Source of the DNA: Pontibacter liquoris
GTDB lineage: Bacteria > Bacteroidota > Bacteroidia > Cytophagales > Hymenobacteraceae
DNA length: 64,000 bases
NCBI RefSeq assembly: GCF_022758235.1
Contig: NZ_JALEBG010000001.1
Span: forward strand, 1,054,001-1,118,000
Reading direction: 5' to 3'
The notes beneath the pieces were generated by a model that had not been told where the DNA came from, did not search any database, and saw nothing but the letters and a program-made list of their open reading frames with translations. Positions 44,939 through 53,550 of this stretch are shown here, piece after piece (positions within the stretch are counted from its first letter, which is position 1; each line of letters begins with the position of its first letter). The position numbers were made by a program, and so were the translations under genes.

Positions 44939-46720
44939 ACATTTGATTTTACCCTGTTCAATAGGGATAGCAATTGTTACCTGGGTCCCTGCACCTGTTG
45001 GGGACTTGGCAATGTCAAAGGTGCCGTTTAGTAATTTCACCGTATCCTTAATGCTGCGCAAGCCAATCCCCCTGTGCTTCGATGAACTTTCGTTCATGCC
45101 GATGCCATTATCCCGCACTTTCAGATGTATCAGTTCGCCCTCCTGGTAGAGTAGCAGCTTTGCCTCAGTGGCTTTGGAGTGCCTGATGATATTGTTGATT
45201 AACTCCTGGCTGATCCGGTAAAGGGCAAGTTCCTGGTAAGGTTCCAGGGTTAGGTCAAGCTTTGCTACTTGGCATTCTAATCTCAGGCTTTCACATTCGA
45301 ATCGCCTGCACATTTCCAGGATGGCCTGTTCTGCGCCAAGATCTTTTAACATGAAAAGAGCTAGTTCGTGGGATACCCTTCTGGTTTCATGAATGGCTTC
45401 CGTCAGGAGCTTATTCAACTTTTGAACATTTTCCGCCGGTATGTCTTTGGCCGCATCATCCACTTGCAGCTTCGCTGCATACAGTAGCTGCGCTACCCCA
45501 TTGTGTAAGGATTCAGAAATACGGCGCCGTTCTATTTCCTGGGCCCCTAAAACCGCTATCAGTAATTTTTTCTGTTGTTTTAATGTAAGCTGCAGGTTTT
45601 CTTTTTCTGCTTTTTTGAGCTTGGAAATATCTGTGGTCGTTGTAGCGACACCATCATCCAGTTTCACGGTAGACTGGTAGTACCAGCCTTTGAACTGCTC
45701 ATGGACATAGTGTCGTTCGCTCTTGTCGGACTGGCCTGTTTGCACAACCCGTTTGAACGTGTCAAAGATACCTTCCTGCACCACTCCCGGGTTCAAGGCC
45801 AGCAGGCTTTTGCCAATCACATCGCCATAGACCTTTTCTGATGCCAGGTTATTGAGTATCCATACAAAGTCAACGATTTCTCCTTCTTCATTCCGTACTG
45901 CTTTGAATACCTGTATCATGTCTGCCGAGCTGTCAATAGTTGCTTTCAGCAGCTCACGGTTCTCCTGTAAGGAATGAGCTGTCTTTTTCTGTTCCGTGAT
46001 GTCTTTCGTATTCATGATAAAGCCATCCCCCATCTTGGCTACTATTTGATGGAACCAGCCATTGAACTGCTCGTGTCTGTAGTACTGCTCCCGCTCAATG
46101 GGTGCGCCGGTTTCGGTTACTTGCACAAATAAATTGAACAACCCTGTTTCTATCACACCCGGATTTCGGCGCAGCAGACTTTTCCCCAGCACGTCCCCGT
46201 TCTGTTCGATACCCTTCCGGTTGAGCATCACCCAGGTAAAGTCAACAATTTTTCCCTGCTCATCGCGCACAGCTTCAAAGCCCTGCACAACGTAGAGCGA
46301 GCTGTCCAGGGTTGCCTGTAGTCTTTCTTTTAAAGCGGCGGCTTTTTGCCCGGCTTTTTTGCAGGACGTAATTTCCCGGTCAATGGTTAGCACATGCGCT
46401 ACAGTACCATCAGCTGCTAAATCAGGAACCAGGCATGATTGATAAAGGCCATCTCCTGTGGGTGTAGCAAAGACGAACGCATGCTCGATGGGCTGGGCTG
46501 TTTCCAGAACAACTTGCAGCTTCTTACTCCAAAGGGTCGCCACATGTTCCGGCTGCCCTAGCTCCCGCATTGTTTTCCCCAACAACGAATCTACCCCTCT
46601 GCCCATCCTTTTGGCAAAGGCCGGATTTGCATAAATCAACCTGCACTCCTGATCCCATTGGGCAACAGCATCACAAGACTTCTCAACTACCAAACGGGAT
46701 AGGGCTGTATTCCAAGTCAT
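44924..46720 (-). CDS. PAS-domain sensor histidine kinase with HisKA_3-type catalytic core
   Basis: Soluble kinase of 598 residues. Three PAS-like modules: about 8-118, 128-242 and 256-368. The last two resemble each other closely (EAVRDEQGKIVDFTWVMLN versus KAVRNEEGEIVDFVWILNN), a sign of internal duplication. The phospho-acceptor is H406 in ERRRISESLHNGVAQLL, the two-helix NarL-partner type. The ATPase part shows ELINNIIRHSKA (506-516), VRDNGIGM (535-542) and GIGLRSIKD (551-559). It should pair with a NarL/LuxR-type response regulator, none of which is adjacent. Signals unknown. Confidence 0.92.
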   Translation of the reverse strand: MTWNTALSRLVVEKSCDAVAQWDQECRLIYANPAFAKRMGRGVDSLLGKTMRELGQPEHVATLWSKKLQVVLETAQPIEHAFVFATPTGDGLYQSCLVPDLAADGTVAHVLTIDREITSCKKAGQKAAALKERLQATLDSSLYVVQGFEAVRDEQGKIVDFTWVMLNRKGIEQNGDVLGKSLLRRNPGVIETGLFNLFVQVTETGAPIEREQYYRHEQFNGWFHQIVAKMGDGFIMNTKDITEQKKTAHSLQENRELLKATIDSSADMIQVFKAVRNEEGEIVDFVWILNNLASEKVYGDVIGKSLLALNPGVVQEGIFDTFKRVVQTGQSDKSERHYVHEQFKGWYYQSTVKLDDGVATTTTDISKLKKAEKENLQLTLKQQKKLLIAVLGAQEIERRRISESLHNGVAQLLYAAKLQVDDAAKDIPAENVQKLNKLLTEAIHETRRVSHELALFMLKDLGAEQAILEMCRRFECESLRLECQVAKLDLTLEPYQELALYRISQELINNIIRHSKATEAKLLLYQEGELIHLKVRDNGIGMNESSSKHRGIGLRSIKDTVKLLNGTFDIAKSPTGAGTQVTIAIPIEQGKIKCLVPD

Positions 46721-46988
46721 TCTTATGATTTAAATAGGTTACTTAAGGTTACTTGGCTGATAATAATACGCATTAGAAAAGGTATTTAACTCAAATAAGA
46801 TGCAAGATGTTTTACCCTATTGCTTAACAGCACTCTAGAGCATTCATTCAAGCAGGAATTTTACGTGTTATTATGCTGGGCTGGCGACTGGTTCTGCGGG
46901 GAGCAACCCGGATCACTTCCATTCAGCTCTCTTTATACGTACGCCGTATTGTATACAGGTCCCCACCAGCTACACAGTGAAAGAAAAT

Positions 46989-47879
46989 ATGGCCGTTAAA
47001 CAAGCTAGAAAAAAAAACCAACCACAGCAGCTACCCCTGCCGAAAGGGAAGTTGTTGGCCATTGGCGGCAAGGAGAGCAAAAGCGAAGAGAATCGCTCCC
47101 AGGCACAAGAGGATAACAGGGGCTTTGTCAGTGAACAGATCCTCAAGCGCTTTGTGGATGAGCTGCAAGGAAAAAAACCGCTGGTTGTGATCATTCCAGC
47201 TGCCTCCAGCCTTCCGGAAGAATCGGCGCAAGATTATCTCACCGTATTCAAAGCGCTTGGGGTTAAAAACATCCGGGTAGTCGATATACGAACCCGGGAG
47301 GATGCCAAGAACCCGGAAAACATCGAGCTGGTTGATCGGGCCGCCGGCATCATGATAACAGGAGGGGACCAGCTCCGGTTGACATCTATCCTGGGAGGCA
47401 GCCCATTTCTGGAACGCATCAAAGAACGTTATATCAATGAGCCAGTCATTGTTGCCGGTACCAGTGCGGGGGCTTCCGCCATGTCTACCAGTATGATTTA
47501 TGCCGGGGAAACGCAAGGGGGCATGCTCAAAGGGCAGATGAGCGCCACGGCAGGGCTGGACCTGCTCAAGAACGTTGCCATCGATACCCACTTCATTCAG
47601 CGGGGGCGCATTATCCGTATGGCACAGGCAGTGGCCCAGAATCCGGGCTGTATCGGCATTGGGCTGGAAGAGGATACGGCAGTTCTGTTAAAAGAGGGCA
47701 AGGAACTCGAAGTAGTGGGTAGTGGCCTGGTTACCATCCTGGATGGTATGGACATCAGCAGCACCAATATCTACGAGATCGAAGCAGGGGAGCCTTTTAC
47801 TATCTGTGATTTGAAACTGCACCTGCTGGGCAATGGGAAGACCTATACCATCCCGTCTTATAACGGCGGGCATCATTAG
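46989..47879 (+). CDS. cyanophycinase-family peptidase
   Basis: Serine exopeptidase-like protein of 296 residues (class I glutaminase-like fold). Features are LLAIGGKESK near the start, IIPAASSLPEES, the nucleophile motif AGTSAGASAMS with the catalytic serine at its first S, and THFIQRGRIIRMAQAV (His). EEDTAVLLKEGKELEVVGSG fits the family. I use the ATG at 46989; a GTG at 46977 would add four residues. Cyanophycinase degrades multi-L-arginyl-poly-L-aspartate to beta-Asp-Arg dipeptides. No cyanophycin synthetase is in the window, so it may act on a stored or scavenged polymer. Confidence 0.9.
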   Translation: MAVKQARKKNQPQQLPLPKGKLLAIGGKESKSEENRSQAQEDNRGFVSEQILKRFVDELQGKKPLVVIIPAASSLPEESAQDYLTVFKALGVKNIRVVDIRTREDAKNPENIELVDRAAGIMITGGDQLRLTSILGGSPFLERIKERYINEPVIVAGTSAGASAMSTSMIYAGETQGGMLKGQMSATAGLDLLKNVAIDTHFIQRGRIIRMAQAVAQNPGCIGIGLEEDTAVLLKEGKELEVVGSGLVTILDGMDISSTNIYEIEAGEPFTICDLKLHLLGNGKTYTIPSYNGGHH

Positions 47880-48196
47880 CAAAAGGTGTTGGCATTTGTG
47901 CAGAAACGCACCATAGCCAAGCCGTTACACTGTGACGCCTGGCGTTAGGAATTTCCAGAAAAAAACTAAAGAAATCAGACACATTGTCTATAGGACCTTG
48001 TTTACAAGGGGCGGGGGTGTTCAAGGGAAATGGAAACGCTTTTGGCTGACTGGGTGGGTCTGTTTTGCGCAGGAGCTATTTGCCTTGGCGTAAGCTATGG
48101 ACTTATACCTACTAGTTGCTGAAAAGGAAATCGAATCTGCAGCCTCTAAAAAGATAATACTACTAACTTATGAGCAACAAAGAATGATAGTAGTAG
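47880..48196. other. intergenic spacer, no gene recognised
   Basis: This lies downstream of cyanophycinase and of the convergent minus-strand gene. A short inverted repeat (CCTTGT and ACAAGG, 47996-48009) is seen. No frame is supported. Confidence 0.5.
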
Positions 48197-48241
48197 CGAT
48201 TAACTAGCTACCGTATAATCCCTCTGTAGGCTAGTTAATCG
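48197..48241 (-). terminator. hairpin overlapping the stop of the STAS-like gene
   Basis: CGATTAACTAGC (48197-48208) is a perfect inverted match of 48230-48241, with a 21-base loop. It overlaps the stop codon of the minus-strand gene ending at 48231, so it may serve as its terminator. Confidence 0.5.
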
Positions 48242-48647
48242 GCTGCAAGAGCCACTTCAATGCTTCTGTACGAGTTGAGAACAGCTTCACATCTACCGGA
48301 AGGGCAATAGCGCTTTCAATTTCTTTGAGGATACATATTATTTTCTCTTCCCGCACCACATCAGAGGTTGTAATGCGAGCTACTTTCTTTAAACAGGTAG
48401 GCAATAGCCCCACAGTTAAATGTGCCATGACCGCTTTGTATTCTTTGTCAGAAAGGTCAACTGTATTGCCCGTAAAATCAAGCAGGATGCGTTCAATCTC
48501 CTTCTCACGTACAGTGGCAACGATGGAAGAAAAAGCCTGCCGAACCTCTGCGACAGAATAAGGCTTGCGCTCCTGCCACTCGACGTAAAGGATGTCTTGG
48601 GCCGTAGCGTAATCCAGCTTGATGAGGTGGTCTTGATAAAGAAGCAT
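48231..48647 (-). CDS. STAS/SpoIIAA-like small protein
   Basis: Protein of 138 residues, no membrane segment. The strand-helix order (DILYVEWQ, YSVAEVRQAFSSIVATV, IERILLDFTGNT, KKVARITTS, ALKWLLQ) suggests a SpoIIAA/STAS-type fold, as in many Hymenobacteraceae proteins of unknown function. Similar in layout to the gene at 50293-50730, suggesting a small paralogous family. It is preceded by a 37-codon frame whose stop is 2 bp from its start. Confidence 0.6.
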   Translation of the reverse strand: MLLYQDHLIKLDYATAQDILYVEWQERKPYSVAEVRQAFSSIVATVREKEIERILLDFTGNTVDLSDKEYKAVMAHLTVGLLPTCLKKVARITTSDVVREEKIICILKEIESAIALPVDVKLFSTRTEALKWLLQPIN

Positions 48648-48649
48648 AG

Positions 48650-48763
48650 TTAATAGACTAGTAACATTTGTCTGAGTACAGTGATGCCTTCCCCGTTTAT
48701 CTCGTCACCCGCACCTCGTAGTTTTTGTAGTTCCGCTATCAAATCAGCATCAGTCACATACAT
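48650..48763 (-). CDS. possible 37-residue leader protein
   Basis: A 37-codon frame on the minus strand (MYVTDADLIAELQKLRG, then a short helical end) terminates 2 bp before the ATG of the STAS-like gene, so the two could be translationally coupled. Composition is protein-like, but there is no known family. Confidence 0.4.
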   Translation of the reverse strand: MYVTDADLIAELQKLRGAGDEINGEGITVLRQMLLVY

Positions 48764-48787
48764 TGTATTCTAACTTTATAAAGCATA

Positions 48788-49114
48788 TTATTTCCTAGCT
48801 AACTCAAAGAAGGGATTAAGCGCATCTTTTGCTAAGGCAATCAAGTCATTGATGTTATTGATAGCTTGCGAAGCATCATCAGGGTTAGCTTTCTCTAATG
48901 CTTCATTTAAAAGCGGAAGAGCCTTATTCTTCCCATTCCATAAAAGACTGTCTTCTGATGGATCTAGATCCAGGTGAGAGAGCTTGCTTAGGGAGTTCCT
49001 GCAAACAACTCGAACTTTTGTTTTCGCCTCTTCCTGCTTTGAATCCAGCTTACATAGAAAGTAATACCCATCACTAAGCTCCTTTACCAACTGTATGTTT
49101 TCTCCTCGAACCAT
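48788..49114 (-). CDS. small protein of unknown function
   Basis: Protein of 108 residues, polar and probably helical (LSKLSHLDLDPSEDSLLW, ALPLLNEALEKANPDDASQA). There is no signal peptide. The frame has normal codon use and an ATG, so it appears real, but I do not recognise it. It precedes the tiny frame and STAS-like gene on the same strand, possibly as one unit. Confidence 0.55.
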   Translation of the reverse strand: MVRGENIQLVKELSDGYYFLCKLDSKQEEAKTKVRVVCRNSLSKLSHLDLDPSEDSLLWNGKNKALPLLNEALEKANPDDASQAINNINDLIALAKDALNPFFELARK

Positions 49115-49281
49115 TTGTGCCTGTTATCTATACTCCATCCCAATATGAGTTGCTGGAAGGCGAATGAACTGCTAAAGTACTAATCTATCAGCTAAAACTA
49201 TATAGTAATGTGTAAATAAACAATATTAGTTAGAATGATACTGGTGATCTGTTGATCGAATAAAGAGGTGATTAGTGTGCC

Positions 49282-49917
49282 TTAAAAGACCGGTTCTTTC
49301 AGTATGCGCTTCACTTTCATGACCATGTGAGGGGATACGGCACACCGTCTGGCAATCTCCCGCACGGAGCATATGCCTTCCTTCAGGTACTCTGCTACCT
49401 TCCTGTTCTCCTCCAGCAACTTGGCTGCACTTTTAACAGTGCCTTTGGGTCTGGCTAAATGCTTGCCCTGCCGTTTGGCTTCCTGCTGGCCTGAGACGAT
49501 ACGCTCTACTAGCGATTCCCGCTCCATCTGTGCCAGGTCTGCCAGGATGCCCGGTACCATCATCGTTACCGAATCCTTCCTGCGCTGCTTATCTAAGGAG
49601 CGTAGGTTGCGGTTTACCACATGGGTGCAGACGCCCAGTTCAGCCAGTTCCAGGATGATCTGGCGCACATCCATGTTGTCCCTGCCCAGCCTGGACAGCT
49701 CCAGGCAGATAACCTCTGAAATCTCCCCTCGTCTGGCCAGTTCAAAAACTTCCTCCATGCCTGGACGCTCGTACTTGTTCTTTGTCCCAGACACAGTTTC
49801 GCAGACAGTATAGATCACCTCAAAGCCATTGCGTCTGGCATAGTCAGTGAGTTCCGTAACCTGACGGTCGGTGTTCTGTCTGGCAGTAGAGACACGGGTG
49901 TAAAGGGCAGCTTTCAT
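49282..49917 (-). CDS. serine recombinase (resolvase/invertase family)
   Basis: Site-specific recombinase of 211 residues. The catalytic domain (1-140) has the nucleophile S10 in YTRVSTARQNTDRQ, ELSRLGRDNMDVRQI and QMERESLVERI. A short C-terminal helix-turn-helix (about 160-210, VREIARRCAVSPHMVMKVKR) binds DNA. Length fits small resolvases, not large integrases. No transposase or flanking inverted repeats are seen next to it, so it is either a solitary relict of a mobile element or an inversion/resolution enzyme. Surroundings show several broken genes. Confidence 0.92.
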   Translation of the reverse strand: MKAALYTRVSTARQNTDRQVTELTDYARRNGFEVIYTVCETVSGTKNKYERPGMEEVFELARRGEISEVICLELSRLGRDNMDVRQIILELAELGVCTHVVNRNLRSLDKQRRKDSVTMMVPGILADLAQMERESLVERIVSGQQEAKRQGKHLARPKGTVKSAAKLLEENRKVAEYLKEGICSVREIARRCAVSPHMVMKVKRILKEPVF

Positions 49918-50292
49918 ATGCAGCTAGATCTGGGGTTAAATAGTGAGAGCTGCAGATATAGTGAATGTGTCAATAAAAGCTAGTGCTTTGCGTGACACAT
50001 AGAAGGTGTGTTTTTTGCTGCCTATTTTGGCAATATAGCTGTAAAGATGAATGAACGCTTTTTTGATACAGCAGGCGTACTTTAACATACCAGCAAAGTA
50101 AGCGAAAGGTGATGCTGCCATGGCTAACCAGTAACACTGCCTCCTTTGATTAGGATGACAGTTAATAGCAGACAAAGACCAGAAATTTGGTCCAGATGTA
50201 ACAACTACTGTTCTGTCATAGAGGATTACCCTGCAGCAGTTAGTGCATTACTGTTGCAGAGTCGTAAATGGCAACAACCTGTTGCTTTTGAT
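49918..50292. other. intergenic spacer, no gene recognised
   Basis: The upstream region of the serine recombinase. A 79-codon minus-strand frame (49936-50175) is not convincing. Confidence 0.5.
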
Positions 50293-50730
50293 TTAACGGA
50301 TAAGCAAGTCAGGCTTCGTCAGTTTTTGCGGACAATGCTGCCTGAGCCATTCTTTACCCGCGTCAAGAGAGGTAAGCACTTTGGTCTGAAAATACTCCTG
50401 CCTGGTATGAAAGGTGGCTATGTCTGTTTCCGCGATAGCACCGGGTGTATTTACCAAAGCCATGTATTTAAGGCCGGCTTCCGCTACCTGCGGTGCCCAT
50501 TCTACTGCTGCCCATTCTGAGGAGCGGATCGGGCCAAGCACCAGTTGCATGTCATTGAGGATACAGTTTAATTCGGAAGTGCTGACCGCCTGGGTCACTG
50601 CCATCGCACCCTCCTTAATGATAGCCTCACTAAGATAGCCCTTCCAGGTAATTTGAATCCAACGCTTATCTTTAATCACGTCGATTGTGAGGTATGTCTG
50701 ACCAAAAGCGTTTTTCAGCTCGTGTTTCAT
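50293..50730 (-). CDS. STAS/SpoIIAA-like small protein, paralogue
   Basis: Protein of 145 residues from the ATG at 50730; a further-upstream frame start at 50766 adds residues with no family support. The pattern (YLTIDVIKDKRWIQITWKGY, CILNDMQLVLGPI, KYMALVNTPGAIAETDI, and a C-terminal GKEWLRQ) has the same strand-helix layout as the gene at 48231-48647. Proposed role: regulatory or partner-binding protein. No experimental function is known to me. Confidence 0.6.
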   Translation of the reverse strand: MKHELKNAFGQTYLTIDVIKDKRWIQITWKGYLSEAIIKEGAMAVTQAVSTSELNCILNDMQLVLGPIRSSEWAAVEWAPQVAEAGLKYMALVNTPGAIAETDIATFHTRQEYFQTKVLTSLDAGKEWLRQHCPQKLTKPDLLIR

Positions 50731-51000
50731 TAAACAGGTTGTGAGAGTTGTCAAATGCAACAGCAAAAGGGGCTTGTGGGTTCACTTACAGGTAGAAATC
50801 CAGGGGCATAACTTGCTTGTGCGGCAAGAGACGTAAATGGCGAAATAGCCACAGAACAGCAGTTTACGGTGCTTTAACAAGCGCTTCTGATTCTTGGCGT
50901 TCTTTTCAGGAGCCCGCCTGCTCTATTCAGGTAGTGATAGATAGCAGTATACCTTTTTTATTGTGCTACGTAAAAGGGTGACAAAAAAATTCTTAAAACT

Positions 51001-51453
51001 ATGAAAAGACCATCTGATATAAAAACCTTCGCGCTCGCCTTAGCATTAGGCGGCTTTATGTTTGCCTGCAACCAGGAGGCACAACACGAGACACATGAAA
51101 CAGCCACGGAAGTTGAAGCTGATGTAGATGACGCAACCAATGAGGCTACTCAGGAGACAAACGAGGCTACAGGAGAAGCAAATGCCGAGCTGCGGGATTT
51201 CTCAGCCTGGGTAAACGAAAACACCTCCAAAGCCGAGACTGCCACCCAGGCAGAGTGGAAGGAAACAGAAGCTGAATACAAGCGTCGTGAGGCAAGTCTG
51301 GAAGCCAAAAGCAGCACCTGGGATGAGAAGACCAAGCAGGAGTGGCGAGAGCTGAAAGATGGCTGGAACAGAACCGAAAACAAGGTACAGGCGCGCCTCA
51401 AAAACATAGATGATGTGGACGTTGATGTGGATGTGAAAAAGGACAACAACTAA
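51001..51453 (+). CDS. small Ala/Glu/Lys-rich lipoprotein
   Basis: Protein of 150 residues. Signal peptide with lipobox GFMFAC; lipidated C23. The mature part is almost entirely charged and helical (TNEATQETNEATGEANAE, AETATQAEWKETEAEYKRR), probably a coiled coil, ending in an acidic tail of Asp/Val. It would sit in the outer membrane or periplasm. Function unknown, possibly an envelope stress or spacer protein. A clear terminator follows. Confidence 0.7.
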   Translation: MKRPSDIKTFALALALGGFMFACNQEAQHETHETATEVEADVDDATNEATQETNEATGEANAELRDFSAWVNENTSKAETATQAEWKETEAEYKRREASLEAKSSTWDEKTKQEWRELKDGWNRTENKVQARLKNIDDVDVDVDVKKDNN

Positions 51454-51475
51454 GGCGAAATCACTCCTTAGGGAT

Positions 51476-51516
51476 AAAGGGCTGTCTTGGCAGAAAGTGC
51501 AGGACAGCCCTTTTAT
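51476..51516 (+). terminator. intrinsic terminator of the lipoprotein gene
   Basis: AAAGGGCTGTC (51476-51486) pairs with GACAGCCCTTT (51503-51513), an 11-bp perfect stem with a 16-base loop, followed by TATATAT. Good intrinsic terminator. Confidence 0.85.
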
Positions 51517-51758
51517 ATATTAAATGTATAAGGTGACGTGCTGCATTGCCCAGACTTAAACTCAATGACTTTATTCCTGAATTGCTCGCATTAATGCTCA
51601 ATTAGGTCTCTGATAACATACTAGTCCTGATTCCTTCCTTCCTGCCTGACTTGCCTGCCGAGCAATGATTGGGTCTGATTATCCTGACACGGCAGCATTA
51701 AATGATGCCGAATGGGTGTGCTATACATCGTTCCTGTTGATCGGAATACCTCCTTTTT

Positions 51759-52058
51759 TCATGTAGGCATAAACTGAATCCTTTTCTGTCGATTTGCACC
51801 CCTTCTATAGTTCCCTACATGATCCGCTTCGAGAACAGTATCATTCCACAACCTGGCAAAATACTGCGGAAACTGGAAGCCCAGTTCACAGGTGATTTGG
51901 CTGACGGACCTGCTATGATTGAATATTCTTTCTTTCGCGACCACTATTCCCTTAGTTGGGAGGGATTCCTGTGCCTTTGTTCCGTTTCTCTTTCTCAGGA
52001 TCTCAAAATAGTTAGGCGAAAAATTCAGTTTGCCTGCACCATAAGTTACCGAGAGCAA
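51759..52058 (-). pseudogene. remnant of an AraC-type regulator C-terminus
   Basis: A 99-codon minus-strand frame retains both AraC helix-turn-helix stretches: LNFSPNYFEILRKRNGTKAQ and SRSVSQITCELGFQFPQYFARL. The whole N-terminal sensing half is absent, so it is a broken gene. It lies 11 bp from the anti-sigma gene stop. Confidence 0.72.
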
Positions 52059-52068
52059 GCCATTTGAC

Positions 52069-52680
52069 TTAAATGCTTAGACGCTGAAAGATGGCTTTGC
52101 AGGGAGTCGTAGATGTAACCAATAGGTGATGCGGCGTGTGCAGCGGAATAGCAAAGTAGTCCCCTGCTGTTAAGGCGTGTATCTGATCTCCTACTGTTAA
52201 CCGGCAGCTTCCTTCTACGATCAAGAACCGTTCGTGTTCCTCGCGGTGCACTTCTTCTTCTGACCTCTCCCTCACCCAGAGTATGGCTGTTGTAGCTTTG
52301 GGCGTATACCCGATAACCCGGGCATACAGGTTGTCTGCATCTTTGGGCAAGACAGCATTCGCATGGTCCAGCCATCTGTCGTAATCGCTGATCCGGGAAG
52401 TGGGCGTTAAAACCGGCGGCGACTCTGGCAGCTCGCCGTTCTTCATGCGCTCCAGGTAATCTACCGTTGCCATAACCAGGGTTTTAACTGTTGCCCGAGG
52501 CTTCAGCGCATGAGCCTGTGCATACTGCTCTACTGCCAGCCTGATTTGTTTTATCTCTTTCTGTATCTCAGGGAAGGCAGCTGCCATTTCTTCTACTGCG
52601 AGTGCTTCTTCCGGACTGGCAGCTCCCATCACATAGAGTTCCAACAGCCCTGATGCTATAAATTCAGTAATAGGGTTCAT
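52069..52680 (-). CDS. anti-sigma factor with C-terminal cupin domain
   Basis: Protein of 203 residues. The N-terminal half (about 1-105) resembles RskA/ChrR-like anti-sigma proteins, with an acidic helix and no membrane segment. The C-terminal half (about 108-203) is a cupin with HREEHERFLIVEGSCRLTVGD and AIPLHTPHHLLV, providing four likely metal ligands. Its start overlaps the sigma-factor stop by 4 bp (ATGA on the minus strand), the arrangement expected for a sigma/anti-sigma pair. By analogy with ChrR, metal or oxidant sensing by the cupin might release the sigma factor. Confidence 0.82.
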   Translation of the reverse strand: MNPITEFIASGLLELYVMGAASPEEALAVEEMAAAFPEIQKEIKQIRLAVEQYAQAHALKPRATVKTLVMATVDYLERMKNGELPESPPVLTPTSRISDYDRWLDHANAVLPKDADNLYARVIGYTPKATTAILWVRERSEEEVHREEHERFLIVEGSCRLTVGDQIHALTAGDYFAIPLHTPHHLLVTSTTPCKAIFQRLSI

Positions 52681-53225
52681 ACTGATTTTTCTCCCTTTAA
52701 TTGCGTAAATGCCTTTTTCAATATTTGTTTTACTTCCTCTGCTGTCAGGTTCAGTTCTGCTGCCGTTTCAGCACAGGTATGGCCTTTAAGGTAAAGAGAT
52801 TCCAATATCGTTTTTTCCAGGGGCGTAAGGGTGCAAGGGTCCTGCTGCTTGTGTGCTTCGTGCTGCTGGGTCTCCGTTTTATTTAACTGCGGGTAGCTTT
52901 GACTAGGTGTGGCGGCAGCTTTCGTCCCTTGTAGGCACCGGTCTGTTTTTACTGCTTCCAGGGCAATGCGCCGGGCCAGTGCCAGCCCCCAGCTGAGAAG
53001 CCGCTCTTTGGAAGCATCATATTTACTGATTTGGCCCCAGATAGTGATAAAGGTTTCCCTGAGCACTTCTTCTGCCACATCATTGTCCTGCACAATCCGG
53101 GTGATCACCCCCATCATTACCGGTGCATACGCATCATAAAGTTTGCCCAACGCCTCCTGCTTCCCCTGCCGGAGAGCGGCTACCAGGGTATGTTCCGTTT
53201 CACCGGGAAGATTTATTGCTGACAT
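52677..53225 (-). CDS. ECF-family RNA polymerase sigma factor
   Basis: Sigma factor of 182 residues. Region 2 (about 15-85) with ALGKLYDAYAPVMMGVITRIVQDNDVAEEVLRETFITIWGQI; region 4 (about 125-178) with LTPLEKTILESLYLKGHTCAETAAELNLTAEEVKQ. It lies upstream of and overlaps a cupin anti-sigma, so it should control an oxidative or metal stress regulon, perhaps including itself. The promoter upstream (53226-53300) was not recognised. Confidence 0.9.
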   Translation of the reverse strand: MSAINLPGETEHTLVAALRQGKQEALGKLYDAYAPVMMGVITRIVQDNDVAEEVLRETFITIWGQISKYDASKERLLSWGLALARRIALEAVKTDRCLQGTKAAATPSQSYPQLNKTETQQHEAHKQQDPCTLTPLEKTILESLYLKGHTCAETAAELNLTAEEVKQILKKAFTQLKGEKSV

Positions 53226-53550
53226 ACTGGTTCATTTCCCCAATCACGCGCTTCACTCAGAAGCTGCATGAAGGCTTTAAGTTGAAACATATATAAGAGC
53301 TACTCCCAAGCAGAAGCTAAGAAATAGAAAATATTCTATACGTCATAATACCGATTTCCTCCTGCACTTTGGATATATTTTATGAAAATAGGTAGGAAGC
53401 GTATTAAAGCGGCTTTCTTGGCAAATCACCCGCATTACCTCCCGGTTTAATAAGGCCTTTCCGGCAATAAATTTTATCATGCCACTCACTAAGGCAATCC
53501 ACCTTGTGGTTCGCTGCCGTACATATCGGAATACTACATAAAATTTAACT
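53226..53550. other. divergent spacer between the sigma factor and the esterase gene
   Basis: 325 bp with AT-rich parts at 53310-53350. It must hold the promoters of both genes, but no exact consensus box is visible. Confidence 0.5.

Noticed and set aside
49936..50175. 79-codon minus-strand frame upstream of the recombinase
   Set aside because: No support from motifs or neighbours. It is a random frame in an intergenic region.
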